The notes under the pieces are model-generated. The model ran no database searches and was not told the DNA's origin. It worked only from the letters and a program-made list of their open reading frames with translations. A DNA stretch of 64,000 nucleotides from Marinifilum breve (lineage in GTDB: Bacteria > Bacteroidota > Bacteroidia > Bacteroidales > Marinifilaceae): assembly GCF_003202155.1 (NCBI RefSeq), contig NZ_QFLI01000008.1:62001-126000 (forward strand), written 5' to 3'. A program made the translations under genes and the position numbers. Positions 45,498 through 55,889 of this stretch are shown piece after piece (positions within the stretch are counted from its first letter, which is position 1; each line of letters starts with the position of its first letter).

Positions 45498-47150
45498 ATG
45501 ATACGAAATAGCATATTTTTACTCGGTCTTATAGTATCAATCGCATTTGTAGTGTCTTGTCAACCTGAAAAAAAGACAGAAAGCAAGAAGCCTAGTGATA
45601 CTGTGATACAAAGAAAATTAGCCAACTATGCAGAAGTTAAGCTATCTGCAGATCTAAACACACTCTCTTCAGAGCAAATAAAACTGTTCTCTCATTTAAT
45701 TAAGGCTGCCGATGCTATTGATGACATTTATTGGATGCAATCCTATGGAGATAAAAATGCCTTATTAAATAGCATCGAAGATCCTGATATGAAACAATAT
45801 GCCAAAATAAATTATGGTCCTTGGGATAGATTAGATGGATTTAAACCATTTACTGAAGATTTTCCTCCAAGACCATTAGGAATTGGGTTTTTCCCGGCTG
45901 ATATCAATCAGGAAGAGTTCTTTCAATTGAACAACGATGAAAAATACAGTGCATTTACAAATCTTACAAGAGATGCAAATGGAAACTTAAAAGTAGTTCC
46001 TTTTAATATTGCTTACAGTACACAATTACAATTGGCTTCAGATCATTTGAAAGAAGCTGCCAATTTAGCTGAATCTGATGATTTCAAACAGTATTTACTT
46101 CAAAGAGCTAAGGACCTCAATTCCGATAACTTTACTGAAAGTGATAAACTTTGGTTAGAACTCAACAATAACCAACTTGATTTTATTGCAGGTCCTATTG
46201 TAAACACGGAAGATCAGTTGATTTGGACAAAATACTCCTATGGTGCCTTTATTCTCCTAAGAGATAACGAATGTACCAACAACGTATCTAAATACGCTTC
46301 TTTATTGCCATTCTTACAGCAAAATTTACCTGTTGATGATAAGCTTAAAGCCGAATCTGTAAGTAGCAAAGCCAATTTATCGATTTATAACGTCCTATAT
46401 AATTCCGGATACTGCAATGCTGGTAATAAACTAATTGGTTTAAATCTTCCGGTAGGTCTTCAAAAGGCATCAGATGCAAAACGAGTATACTTTAAAAATG
46501 TAATGCAGGCCAAATTCAATAAAATATTAGATCCAATTAGCGGTTTGGTAATTGATGAACAACAACGCAAACATGTAAATTTTGAATCGTTTTTCTTGAA
46601 TACCATTTTCTTTGAACTTACCAGTGGTATTGATATCACAAACACAATTAACGGAAACGGAGATGTAAAAGATGCCTTAAAAGAACATTATAATGTTATT
46701 AACGAGCTTAAAAATGATGTATTAAGAATGTATCTTTTAAATCAGGTTCATGATATGCGACAAATAGAAGGAATAGAAATGCTTGACAACTATGTAACTT
46801 ACATGGCTGATGTATTCAGATCCATTCGATTTGGCGTTACTGATGCTCAAGGTGTTGCAAACATGATCCGCTTCTATTATTTCCAGGAACATGAAGCTTT
46901 TAAGTACCATCAGAATACGGGAACTTATAAAATTAATGATTACAAAATGGAAAAAGCAATTGAATCGCTTGCCAAGATGGTTCTTGAAATTCAAGGAAAT
47001 GGAGACTACGCAGCTGCCGATAAACTTATAAAGGATAAAGGATATATTAGAAATGAATTATTACAAGATTTATATCGAATTCAACGTGCAAAAATTCCTA
47101 AAGATCTAACGTATGATCAAGGAGAAAAAGTAATAATTGCTGAAAAGTAA
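45498..47150 (+). CDS. M49-like (dipeptidyl-peptidase III family) lipoprotein, probably inactive
   Basis: The 550-residue protein begins with a lipoprotein signal (lipobox cysteine near 21 in VVSC) and then matches the short bacterial M49-like family across its length. Family hallmarks include YGPWDRLDGFKPF (near 108) and the C-terminal FRSIRFGVTDAQGVANMIRF (near 435-455). Active members carry HExxH-type zinc ligands after LNT; here the site reads FFELTSG (371-377), so both histidines are replaced (Phe372, Ser376) while the glutamate remains. The third-ligand region NELKND retains a glutamate. Zinc binding and peptidase activity are therefore unlikely, and a binding or structural role is more probable. 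The gene is intact, not decaying. Confidence 0.8.
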   Translation: MIRNSIFLLGLIVSIAFVVSCQPEKKTESKKPSDTVIQRKLANYAEVKLSADLNTLSSEQIKLFSHLIKAADAIDDIYWMQSYGDKNALLNSIEDPDMKQYAKINYGPWDRLDGFKPFTEDFPPRPLGIGFFPADINQEEFFQLNNDEKYSAFTNLTRDANGNLKVVPFNIAYSTQLQLASDHLKEAANLAESDDFKQYLLQRAKDLNSDNFTESDKLWLELNNNQLDFIAGPIVNTEDQLIWTKYSYGAFILLRDNECTNNVSKYASLLPFLQQNLPVDDKLKAESVSSKANLSIYNVLYNSGYCNAGNKLIGLNLPVGLQKASDAKRVYFKNVMQAKFNKILDPISGLVIDEQQRKHVNFESFFLNTIFFELTSGIDITNTINGNGDVKDALKEHYNVINELKNDVLRMYLLNQVHDMRQIEGIEMLDNYVTYMADVFRSIRFGVTDAQGVANMIRFYYFQEHEAFKYHQNTGTYKINDYKMEKAIESLAKMVLEIQGNGDYAAADKLIKDKGYIRNELLQDLYRIQRAKIPKDLTYDQGEKVIIAEK

Positions 47151-47175
47151 TTTTACTTTTAATAAGTAATTTTTA

Positions 47176-47206
47176 AAGGGCATCCAAGAGATGCCTTTTT
47201 TTATAC
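47176..47206 (+). terminator. Terminator of the M49-like gene
   Basis: GGCATC pairs with GATGCC around a 5-nt loop, followed by a run of T. Confidence 0.7.
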
Positions 47207-47226
47207 TCCAAATAAAATATTAATCA

Positions 47227-47234
47227 TATATTTG
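47227..47234 (+). promoter_or_regulatory. TonB receptor promoter element
   Basis: TATATTTG matches TAnnTTTG. Transcription would start near 47241, which excludes the upstream TTG frame start and supports the ATG at 47259. Confidence 0.45.
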
Positions 47235-47258
47235 AGTTTTCTCTTTAACTCAGAATAT

Positions 47259-49649
47259 ATGTTTCGCCTACTAGCCTCTTTCTTACTTGTATTGATCACA
47301 AACTATAGTTTTTCACAACAAATAAAAGTTGTTGATAACGAAACCAATAAGCCAATCGAGAATGTATACATATATGAAAAATATAATTCCATACTAACTA
47401 ATGAATTTGGAATTGCTGATTTATCAGAATTTAAAGAAAAAGGATTGATTTATTTTCAACATCCATCATACCAGAACTTGGAAATGAATTTTATTGATCT
47501 CCAAATTCAAAATTTCATTGTTAAGCTACACTCCAATATTTTTCCTATACAAGAGGTGGTAGTTTCTGCAAATAAATGGGAACAAAACATTAAGGAAGTA
47601 CCTTTAAAAGTTCATAAAATAGACAAAGCCGAAATCACCCATTCTAACTCGCAAACCACGGCAGAACTTTTAAAATCATGTAATCAGGTTTATATTCAAA
47701 AAAGTCAGCTAGGTGGCGGTAGTCCAATGATTAGAGGCTTTGCAGCAAACCGAGTATTATTGGTTCTGGACGGGGTTCGTCTAAACAATGCAATTTACCG
47801 CAGTGGTAACCTACAAAATGTGATAAGTATTGATGCCAATAGTCTTGAATCAGCGGAAGTAATTTTAGGGCCAGGTTCAATTATATACGGCAGTGATGCT
47901 ATTGGAGGTGTTATGGACTTTCATACCATAAAACCACTTTATTCTACTTCAGGAAAAACCAATACCTATTTTAAATACAAGAACCGTTATTCATCGGCAA
48001 ATAATGAAATAATGAACCATACATCCTATAATATAGGGAAAGAACGTTTGAGTTTTGCTGGAAGTATTACATATAGTGATTTTGATGATCAAAAAATGGG
48101 GAATCATGGACCCGATGAATATTTAAGAAATGAATACACAATTAAAGAAAATGGCACAGATAAAATAATTACTAACTCTGATCCTAAAAGCCAAAAACAA
48201 TCAGGTTACAATCAATTCAACCTGCTCCAAAAGGTTAGATACAAAGCATCAGAGAATACCGATTTACTATATGGATTTCATTACACGACGAGCTCTGATA
48301 TTCCTCGTTACGATCGGTTAATACAATACAAAGGAGATAACCTAAAGTATGCTGAATGGTATTACGGGCCTCAAACATTACAAATGCATAACTTTCAACT
48401 AACATTAAAGAAAGCCAATCTTTTGTATGATTCCTTCAAATTAACTACAGCATTTCAAAATTATAAAGAAAGTAGACACGATCGAAAATTCTCCTCAACT
48501 ACAAAACGAAATCGATCTGAGAAATTAAAGATCTACATCGTAAATGCTGATGCAGAAAAAAAATTATCAAAATCAACCCATTTGTTCTGGGGAGCAGAAA
48601 TGACTCACAATCGATTAAGATCCAAAGGGCACAGTACCAATATTGAAATCAATACTTTTGAGGAAATTGCAAGTCGCTATCCAGATAAATCTAAATACTC
48701 AACTATTGCTTTTTACAGTAATTTTAAAAGAAAGCTGAATTCAAACTGGACCTTAAATACAGGAATCAGGTATTCCCATATTTGGATCAATTCAGAACTA
48801 GATAATACCTACTATAGCTTTCCATTTACCAATCTTGATTTATCGACTGGTGCACTTAATGGAGGTTTAGGTGTTACATACAATTCCAATTCTGGTTGGG
48901 ATTTCAAATTCAATGCAAGCTCTGGTTTTCGAGCACCAAACATTGATGACATAGGTAAAGTCTTTGATTCAGAACCCGGTAAAGTTGTTGTTCCTAACAA
49001 AGATCTGAAACCAGAATATATTTACAATGTCGACTTTAATATCAGTAAAAATTTTAATCAAAAATTTTTCATCGATATTAATGCATTCTATTCATTTCTT
49101 GATGACGCAATGATCCGAAGCGACTACAGTTTTGATGGTCAGAACACCATAATTTACGATGGTGTAGAAAGCGAAGTACAAGCAATTGTTAATGCAGATA
49201 ATGCTAAAGTATGGGGTATAAACTTCCAATGTATTGCCAAAATCAATCAAAACTTTTCAGCCACTGCAAATATGAACTACAACAATGGCGAATATAAAGA
49301 TGGTAGTCCCGTTAGGCATATTGCTCCAATGTTTAGCTCATTTAAACTGGATTATAAATCAAATAAGCTATCTTCCAACATTGCACTAGAGTATAACGCT
49401 AAAATAGCCAACAAAGATCTTGCAGAGGTCGAAAAAGACAAAGCATATCTGTATGCTCAAGATATGAATGGTAATCCTTATTCTCCTGAATGGTTAATTG
49501 TAAATTGGAACAACAATTATCAACTTACTAACTCAATAAATCTCAACTTTTCAATCGAGAACATATTTGATAAAAGATATCGTCCGTATTCTTCAGGAAT
49601 TGCAGGCGTGGGAAGGAATTTTGTTATAGGATTACAATATCAATTATAG
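47259..49649 (+). CDS. TonB-dependent outer-membrane receptor
   Basis: The 796-residue receptor (from ATG 47259, start of a signal peptide ending in YSFSQ) has a short carboxypeptidase-regulatory-like N-domain. The plug contains GGGSPMIRGFAANRVLLVLD (near 135-155) and GPGSIIYGSDAIGGVMDF (near 200-217), and a beta-barrel ends in RNFVIGLQYQL. The plug is of the BtuB/heme-type rather than SusC-type. The usual cargo of such receptors is a siderophore, heme, cobalamin or another chelate, driven by TonB-ExbBD; the substrate cannot be read. No partner lipoprotein is adjacent. Confidence 0.93.
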   Translation: MFRLLASFLLVLITNYSFSQQIKVVDNETNKPIENVYIYEKYNSILTNEFGIADLSEFKEKGLIYFQHPSYQNLEMNFIDLQIQNFIVKLHSNIFPIQEVVVSANKWEQNIKEVPLKVHKIDKAEITHSNSQTTAELLKSCNQVYIQKSQLGGGSPMIRGFAANRVLLVLDGVRLNNAIYRSGNLQNVISIDANSLESAEVILGPGSIIYGSDAIGGVMDFHTIKPLYSTSGKTNTYFKYKNRYSSANNEIMNHTSYNIGKERLSFAGSITYSDFDDQKMGNHGPDEYLRNEYTIKENGTDKIITNSDPKSQKQSGYNQFNLLQKVRYKASENTDLLYGFHYTTSSDIPRYDRLIQYKGDNLKYAEWYYGPQTLQMHNFQLTLKKANLLYDSFKLTTAFQNYKESRHDRKFSSTTKRNRSEKLKIYIVNADAEKKLSKSTHLFWGAEMTHNRLRSKGHSTNIEINTFEEIASRYPDKSKYSTIAFYSNFKRKLNSNWTLNTGIRYSHIWINSELDNTYYSFPFTNLDLSTGALNGGLGVTYNSNSGWDFKFNASSGFRAPNIDDIGKVFDSEPGKVVVPNKDLKPEYIYNVDFNISKNFNQKFFIDINAFYSFLDDAMIRSDYSFDGQNTIIYDGVESEVQAIVNADNAKVWGINFQCIAKINQNFSATANMNYNNGEYKDGSPVRHIAPMFSSFKLDYKSNKLSSNIALEYNAKIANKDLAEVEKDKAYLYAQDMNGNPYSPEWLIVNWNNNYQLTNSINLNFSIENIFDKRYRPYSSGIAGVGRNFVIGLQYQL

Positions 49650-49671
49650 ATTTTTACATTCTAACAAAAAA

Positions 49672-49705
49672 AGCCGGTAAGCAATGCTTACCGGCTATAT
49701 TTTTG
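49672..49705. terminator. Bidirectional terminator
   Basis: AGCCGGTAAGC (49672-49682) pairs perfectly with GCTTACCGGCT (49686-49696) between the convergent receptor and SusD genes, with A and T runs outside. Confidence 0.8.
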
Positions 49706-49725
49706 ATGATTTTTAATTGACAACA

Positions 49726-51318
49726 TTAGTCAACATCCCACCATAATTTAGAATAAATTACATCTCCGTTACTTAAAGCGTCTGCAGCAACTTTACGGTT
49801 TGCACCATTTAATGTTTGCTCTTGTGCAGGGTATCTCATTCTGTAAGGAAGATCTGTTACCTCTTCTACCAATGGAGTAAATACTTTATCTAACCATGTG
49901 TCAGCAGTTGGATCATAAACACTATATTCTGCAAATGGAGGAATTAATGTTTTAGGATATCCAGTACGACGATAGTTCATCCAAGAAGTGTGTCCTTGCA
50001 TATATAAAGCAATATAGTTTTGTGTTAAAACATTTTCCTCATTTGCTGCAGGAACAGCTGCAAGATAATCTGTAATATCAGCCTCACTTACACCCCATTT
50101 TTCCATTGATGCACGAATACCAGCTTCATACCAAGTTTGATCCCATCCATTTAATTCACTTTGAATGAAACAAACTTCTGCATATTCCATTAATGTTTCT
50201 GCAAAATCAGGCTTATCGATAATATCAACTCCTGGCAATGATTCAATAGTAAAAGTAGCAGCTTCTGCAGAACTTTCAGAAATGAACATTCCAACATAAT
50301 CACCATTACTATTTGGCTGTGCATACTCATGGATTCTAGGATCAATAATTCCTAAAAACGGATTAGCATTTGCACCAGCAGTTACAGCAGTATGTGTATG
50401 ATCTACTAGGTTTTCACCGTTTAGTAAGTTGATGAAACTATGACCAACTGCGAAATCACTTCGGTTATCTACATTCCAAGCTCTATACATACGTGAAGCA
50501 TTCTTATCTCCAGCTTCGTATTTGAACATAGCGTTATCGCTATTTGAGGTAAAAACTCCTGAAGCGATTGCATCTGCAATATGCGTATTTGCCAATGAAG
50601 CATTTACACCTTTAATTTTATTTGCAATTCTTAAACGAAGCGAGTTTGCAAATACTTTCCATTTTGCAACATCTCCACCAAAAACATTATCACCACCGAT
50701 TCCAGTTTTTGACTCATCTAGTTGATTAGCAGCAGCCTGAAGTTCCTTCAAGATATCCTCGTTAATTTTAGCTTGAGTAGCATAAACAGGACTAATTATT
50801 GCTTCATCATCTCCAAAACCAGAAACTCTTAACGCTTGAAAATCTGCATCTTCAGTACCATATGAATAATAAGGAATATCACCCCAAGTATCAGTCATCA
50901 AATTAAAAGTCCAAGCAAGCATGATACGACAAATCGCTATTTGATTTTGGTTATCTCCAGATGCCGCAGCAGAAGACATTGTACTTTCATTCTCATTTAA
51001 GCGAATTATTTCTCTAAAGTTTTCAGCTACCTCATAAAGAGTATTTTGAGTTTGTCTCATAGACTCTCTATATACATAACGGTCTTCATCACCATATTCA
51101 GATTGTTGCCAATATTGCATTGTAGCATAGGTAAAACGACCAGAGAACCATGTATCTTGAGTTGCATCAACAACTCTTTTCATATTGTTATTAAACAATG
51201 CTTCTGTAGGTACAGTGGTTGGTTCATTTGGATTCTCAAAATAATCCACATCGCACGCCACCATGAACAGAATCAGGTTAAACGCAAGTAATATTTTAAT
51301 ATTTTTCATTTTCATCAT
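49726..51318 (-). CDS. SusD/RagB family surface lipoprotein (locus 1)
   Basis: The 530-residue lipoprotein has a signal ending near FMVAC (cysteine 22) and the SusD-like type 2 pattern: YFENPNEPTTVPTEALFNNN at the mature N-terminus, then ICRIMLAWTFNLMTDTWGDIPY, a TPR-like motif region near 130-150. SusD proteins cap the SusC channel and bind substrate at the cell surface. It lies 10 bp downstream of SusC on the same strand. No glycoside hydrolase is near, so the substrate is unknown; SusD-like type 2 proteins also occur in peptide systems. Confidence 0.93.
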   Translation of the reverse strand: MMKMKNIKILLAFNLILFMVACDVDYFENPNEPTTVPTEALFNNNMKRVVDATQDTWFSGRFTYATMQYWQQSEYGDEDRYVYRESMRQTQNTLYEVAENFREIIRLNENESTMSSAAASGDNQNQIAICRIMLAWTFNLMTDTWGDIPYYSYGTEDADFQALRVSGFGDDEAIISPVYATQAKINEDILKELQAAANQLDESKTGIGGDNVFGGDVAKWKVFANSLRLRIANKIKGVNASLANTHIADAIASGVFTSNSDNAMFKYEAGDKNASRMYRAWNVDNRSDFAVGHSFINLLNGENLVDHTHTAVTAGANANPFLGIIDPRIHEYAQPNSNGDYVGMFISESSAEAATFTIESLPGVDIIDKPDFAETLMEYAEVCFIQSELNGWDQTWYEAGIRASMEKWGVSEADITDYLAAVPAANEENVLTQNYIALYMQGHTSWMNYRRTGYPKTLIPPFAEYSVYDPTADTWLDKVFTPLVEEVTDLPYRMRYPAQEQTLNGANRKVAADALSNGDVIYSKLWWDVD

Positions 51319-51328
51319 TTTTTAATGT

Positions 51329-54300
51329 CTAAAAGTTTAATTTCAAGTTAAAACCATAAGATCTGAACATTGGCTGTAAACCTCCTTCTAAACCTTGAAC
51401 ATTACCGGAACCATTTGCAGCCATTTCTGGATCGAAACCTTTCTTATCCAAGCCCCATGTAAATAAATTTTTACCGTACACAGAAATTCTAGCACTATTG
51501 AAAATTCCGTTAAGGAAACTCTTTGGAATATTGTAACCAATAGTTACTTCTCTAAGCTTCACATAGTCAGCATTAAATACCGATTGAGCACTAGGATATC
51601 CAAAACCATGATAGTGTCTTGCACCCCAACCTGCAGCCGAAACATACTTCTCATTTGCTGCAGTATTAGAAACAGTGTAAGTTCCATCTTCATTCCAAAC
51701 TACATCACCAGTAACACCTTCTAGACGAATACCTCCGCCATCTGCTACTGCATCACGAATTTCATTACCTTTATCATTTACACCAGCTGTTTCCTTATAC
51801 ATACCTGAGTACATACCCCACATGTGAGAAAGTGAGTAAAACTTACCACCTTTGCGAATATCAATCAAGAAATTCATGTCGAAGTTTTTATAAGAGAAAC
51901 CGTTACGGATACCTAAAGTAAAATCAGGTAATACTGAACCAAGAGGTACAAGATCTGATGTAGACTCATAATAACCATTAGAGCCAATTACTTTATTTCC
52001 AGCATCATCATAAAGGAAATCAGTTCCCCATAACGTACCATAAGTATCACCTAAACTAGCTCTCAAGAAAACACCACCAAATGGAGCTCTCTGAATATCT
52101 AATGATTCCAAATCATTATATAACTTTTCTAGTTTGTTGTTAACTTTAGTATAGTTGAACATTACATTCCACTCAAAATCTTTTGTGCGGACTGGTGTAA
52201 CACCTAATGCAATCTCAATACCTTTGTTTGTCATTTCACCAGCATTGATAAATCTACTAGCATATCCTGTTGCTTGTGAAAGTTGCAATGGCATAATCTG
52301 ATCAAAAGTTCTATTATCAAAATATGTAGCACTTAAATCAATACGATTATTAAATAAATTCAAATCAAGTCCAATTTCTTTTGATCTTGTAGTCTCAGAC
52401 TTTAAATTTTCATTTAATAAGTCATCTGGAACACCTAAACGTGGTTTGTTCATAAATGCACCGTCACCATTGTATTCATAAGTTTTTTGAACATTATATG
52501 GGTCAGTATCATTACCTACTTCTGCCCAACCTAATCTCAATTTACCCATATTTAACCAAGTGATATCTTCAAGCAATTCTGAGAATACAAAACTACCTGA
52601 AATAGAAGGATAAGAATATTTATTCTCAAAACCAGGAAGAGTAGAAGACCAGTCTGTACGATAGGTTGCTTCTAAATAAAGCATGTTACGATAACCCACT
52701 GCAAATTGAGCAAAAACAGAATTTGTTTGTCTCTCAGTTGTGATATCATTCATCAATGCAGGGTCAACTGAGTTTAACAGGTTGTAAACTCCTGGTACTA
52801 CAAGACCTCCTGATGTTTGTCCTCTTAAGAAATCATATCTTACATCTCTTCGGTTAACACCAACTAAACCTGATAAATCAAAGTCATCAATTTTTTTAGA
52901 ATAAGATACAATACCTTCATAGTTAAATTCACTATATTCTCTGGCTGCCTCATAATAAGACGGAGTTGCCTGAGAGCCTACTGCTGTTCTTTCACGAATG
53001 GTAAAGTTATAGTAGTCACCATAAACACTACCTTTCACAAGAAGATTTTCTATAATTTCATAAGAAGCAGATACATTACCATAGAATCTATTTCTCATAT
53101 CATCCGAATAGTTCTCGTAAGCAGTCCAATAAGGGTTATCAGCATACTTAGGATGAGGATCTGTAAATGATTTTCTATTCCATGTAATAGGCTCACCTGT
53201 TGAAGTCTTATAATTCTTCAATCTCTTGTAATCCAATTGTCTTTGTCCCCACTGGAAAAACTTCTGACCAACTGAGTTATCACCATATCCAATTTCCGGA
53301 CGTCCTTTTGCCTTAGTTCTTACATAAGTTATACTACCATTAACAGATAATTTATCTGTTAGATCCGCTCTGGTTGAAACCTTAAAGTCATGCTTTTCTT
53401 GCGATGAATTAGGCATTGTACCATCAACATCAGTGTATTTGTATGCTAAACGCATGCCATAATCTTCACCTGATTTATTGATACCAATCGAAGTAGTTGA
53501 AGTAACACCTGTTTCCCAAAAATCTTCAACATCATTAGCTGGAGCAACCCAAGGTCTAGTTTCTTTAACTGATCCATCCTCATTAAAACCATCCCAATGA
53601 ACAACATTCACATTAGGGTTGTATCTTGGTCCCCAAGATTCATCTACTTGATATTGCGGATGTAAGTAAGTTTGTCCACCAACAGTAACTGTTGCGAAAC
53701 CATTAACTCCTCCATCTTCGTCAGCAACGATGGTACCTCCACCATATTTTTTCTGCATTTCAGGAATAGTAGCTACTCTTTCGAAGCCCATACTTTGGCT
53801 AAAATCAATAGAAAATCCCTTTTTACCTTTGCTACCACTTTTTGTAGTAATTAAGACAACACCATTAGCAGCACGAGAACCATAAAGAGCTGCCGCAGCA
53901 CCTTTCAATACAGAAATATCTTCGATCTCATCTGCATTGATATCGTTCAACATGTTACCATAGTCAATACCTCCACCACCAGAAGCAGCACCACCGGCAT
54001 TGTAGTTAGAGTTATCCATTGGAACACCGTCTACAATAAATAAAGGCTGGTTTTCCTGAGTAATTGAGTTAGCCCCTCTAATAAGAATTCGGCTAGAACC
54101 TCCCATGTTTCCAGATGAAGCAATTTGCACACCTGCTACTCGTCCAGATAATGCACTAACAGCATCAGTTTGTTGAATTGTATTCAATTCATCTCCACCT
54201 ACTTCTTGTGCAGCATAACCTAATGCCTTTTTCTCACGAGTAATACCTAATGCAGTTACAACAACTTCATCTACTCCAATAGATTCAGTTTCTAAAACCA

Positions 54301-54577
54301 CATCAATTACAGTTTTTTGGCCTACTGTAATTTCTTGGGTAACCATACCTACGAAGCTAAACATTAAAACGTCTTCAGGGGATGCTTCTAAGGAATATTT
54401 ACCGTCAATGTCGGTACTAGCACCAATAGTGGTACCTTTAATAACAACAGATACTCCAGGCATGCCTAGACCATCCTCAGCACTGGTAACTGTACCAGAA
54501 ATCTGCTTGCTTTGCGCATTTACTACTTGTAAGCCCATAAAAATAAGACATACAAATAGTCCAATCATTTTTTTCAT
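51329..54577 (-). CDS. SusC/RagA family TonB-linked transporter (locus 1)
   Basis: The 1082-residue protein has a signal peptide, a CarboxypepD_reg-like domain (about 25-100) with GLGMPGVSVVIKGTTIGAST, and the SusC plug signature DVSVLKGAAAALYGSRAANG near 220. The rest is a 22-strand barrel ending in KLNF. It imports oligomers together with its SusD partner, powered by TonB. Its first 100 residues are nearly identical to the SusC at 60.7 kb and the DNA upstream is also conserved between the two, so they share a recent origin or gene conversion. Confidence 0.95.
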   Translation of the reverse strand: MKKMIGLFVCLIFMGLQVVNAQSKQISGTVTSAEDGLGMPGVSVVIKGTTIGASTDIDGKYSLEASPEDVLMFSFVGMVTQEITVGQKTVIDVVLETESIGVDEVVVTALGITREKKALGYAAQEVGGDELNTIQQTDAVSALSGRVAGVQIASSGNMGGSSRILIRGANSITQENQPLFIVDGVPMDNSNYNAGGAASGGGGIDYGNMLNDINADEIEDISVLKGAAAALYGSRAANGVVLITTKSGSKGKKGFSIDFSQSMGFERVATIPEMQKKYGGGTIVADEDGGVNGFATVTVGGQTYLHPQYQVDESWGPRYNPNVNVVHWDGFNEDGSVKETRPWVAPANDVEDFWETGVTSTTSIGINKSGEDYGMRLAYKYTDVDGTMPNSSQEKHDFKVSTRADLTDKLSVNGSITYVRTKAKGRPEIGYGDNSVGQKFFQWGQRQLDYKRLKNYKTSTGEPITWNRKSFTDPHPKYADNPYWTAYENYSDDMRNRFYGNVSASYEIIENLLVKGSVYGDYYNFTIRERTAVGSQATPSYYEAAREYSEFNYEGIVSYSKKIDDFDLSGLVGVNRRDVRYDFLRGQTSGGLVVPGVYNLLNSVDPALMNDITTERQTNSVFAQFAVGYRNMLYLEATYRTDWSSTLPGFENKYSYPSISGSFVFSELLEDITWLNMGKLRLGWAEVGNDTDPYNVQKTYEYNGDGAFMNKPRLGVPDDLLNENLKSETTRSKEIGLDLNLFNNRIDLSATYFDNRTFDQIMPLQLSQATGYASRFINAGEMTNKGIEIALGVTPVRTKDFEWNVMFNYTKVNNKLEKLYNDLESLDIQRAPFGGVFLRASLGDTYGTLWGTDFLYDDAGNKVIGSNGYYESTSDLVPLGSVLPDFTLGIRNGFSYKNFDMNFLIDIRKGGKFYSLSHMWGMYSGMYKETAGVNDKGNEIRDAVADGGGIRLEGVTGDVVWNEDGTYTVSNTAANEKYVSAAGWGARHYHGFGYPSAQSVFNADYVKLREVTIGYNIPKSFLNGIFNSARISVYGKNLFTWGLDKKGFDPEMAANGSGNVQGLEGGLQPMFRSYGFNLKLNF

Positions 54578-55075
54578 AAAAAAACTTTTTAGTTAGTAAT
54601 TAAGTAAAGATGCAAAATGGTTAATGGTAATTCTTGAGGATAAAAATAGCACTTTAATTGGTTTTAACAAATTTTAACACATCTAAACGCACGCTATTAC
54701 AATCGTTTACGTAAACACCATCTCATTATTTTGTTTACTACAGGTGAAAATATTTTCTATCCCCTAATAAAAAATAAAACTCATTCCATTCAATTTAATT
54801 CACTGATTAAATGACACTAATATATATTCGCTCTTGGTCACTATTTCATTGAACAAGATTTTCACAAATTAACATATTTACATTCCTTCATTTTTTTTAT
54901 AAATAGACTAATTTTTCCACAAACATTTAAATTTTATACCTAAAGACATCCCATCAATTATCAAAATAGAAGGATATTACAACAAAAATGTTTATGCCAC
55001 AAAAAAAAAGCTGCTCCACAGCGGGAACAGCTTTTAAATTTTTTGGCTTACTATAAGCCATTGTTTTAGCAGAAA
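54578..55075. other. SusC locus 1 regulatory region
   Basis: This 498-bp gap precedes the minus-strand SusC gene. TTTTAACAAATTTTAACA (54662-54679) lies about 90 bp upstream of the ATG and recurs upstream of the second SusC at the same distance. A perfect 12-bp palindrome, GTTTACGTAAAC (54705-54716), lies a little further up, with another GTTTAC near 54734. The far end carries a terminator (55002-55038) of the other locus. Confidence 0.5.
55002..55038 (-). terminator. Terminator of SusC/D locus 2
   Basis: AAAAGCTG and CAGCTTTT pair around an inner CC/GG pair. On the minus strand T runs follow, about 40 bp past the lipoprotein stop. Confidence 0.6.
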
Positions 55076-55855
55076 TTAATTCATAGTATAGGTATCATCT
55101 CCTTCTCCGAAAGAACCTGCAGAAACAGTCCATTTTCTCGTAAAAGTAAACGTTTTAGTTCCTGCATCATATGAAGCAGCATTAGTAGTAGCACTAACCA
55201 TTCCATATGTAGGATGTACCATACCCGTTTCAATTGTTTTAGGTACAGGAGTAATCTCATTTTCTCCATCCCATGTAAATACGAAATGAACTCCTTCACT
55301 CATCAGGTTTCGGAATCTATATTGCTCCTTAGCAGGAGAATATTGAAGAACTTGAGTAAAGCTTTCTTCAGACCACCAGCTATAATAGGTTCCTGTTGAA
55401 TAATCTGCCCAATCCGAAATTATAATTTTACCATAGTAGGTAGCATATTCTGTTTTATACGGATTTGACGAAGCATCATCAATCTTTATTTCCAAAGCAA
55501 GCTCAATACCTTTAGGAGCTCCATCTGCAATTGATACAATTAAGTCTGCAGTTTTAGATCCTGCTGCAAAAGCAATACTATTTGGAATAACAAAACCATT
55601 TTCCTGGTTCTCAACTACCACTACAGGTACTTCCAATGCATTGGTTTCATCATCTCTAGTAACTGTTAAAGTAAAAGATGCGCTAGCCAATGGATCATGT
55701 TCAAATGCGCTAGGGTTTTCATTTATAAACCTAACTGCAGGATTTCCTTCTGATATTTCTGGACTTAACTCCACCGTATCATCCCAGTCGCTACATCCTG
55801 CCATAAAAACTGTCATTAAAAACAGAACAGGAATATATATATTATTGAATTTCAT
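55076..55855 (-). CDS. SusCD-associated surface lipoprotein, Calx-beta-like
   Basis: The 259-residue lipoprotein has a signal ending in FMAGC (cysteine 21). Residues about 45-150 look like a Calx-beta-type sandwich (ASFTLTVTRDDE then GSKTADLIVSI). The C-terminal half, from SDWADYSTGTYYSWW, is unassigned. It lies 34 bp downstream of the second SusD gene in the same orientation, followed by a terminator. Third-gene lipoproteins of SusCD loci are often substrate-binding surface proteins. The substrate is unknown and the family is not one I can name with certainty. Confidence 0.78.
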   Translation of the reverse strand: MKFNNIYIPVLFLMTVFMAGCSDWDDTVELSPEISEGNPAVRFINENPSAFEHDPLASASFTLTVTRDDETNALEVPVVVVENQENGFVIPNSIAFAAGSKTADLIVSIADGAPKGIELALEIKIDDASSNPYKTEYATYYGKIIISDWADYSTGTYYSWWSEESFTQVLQYSPAKEQYRFRNLMSEGVHFVFTWDGENEITPVPKTIETGMVHPTYGMVSATTNAASYDAGTKTFTFTRKWTVSAGSFGEGDDTYTMN

Positions 55856-55889
55856 ACAATTAAAATTAATAGTAAAACATTATTAAAAA

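Noticed and set aside
47232-47258. Upstream TTG start of the TonB receptor
   Set aside because: It lies within or just after the predicted promoter element and would place a charged stretch before the signal peptide; ATG 47259 is better.
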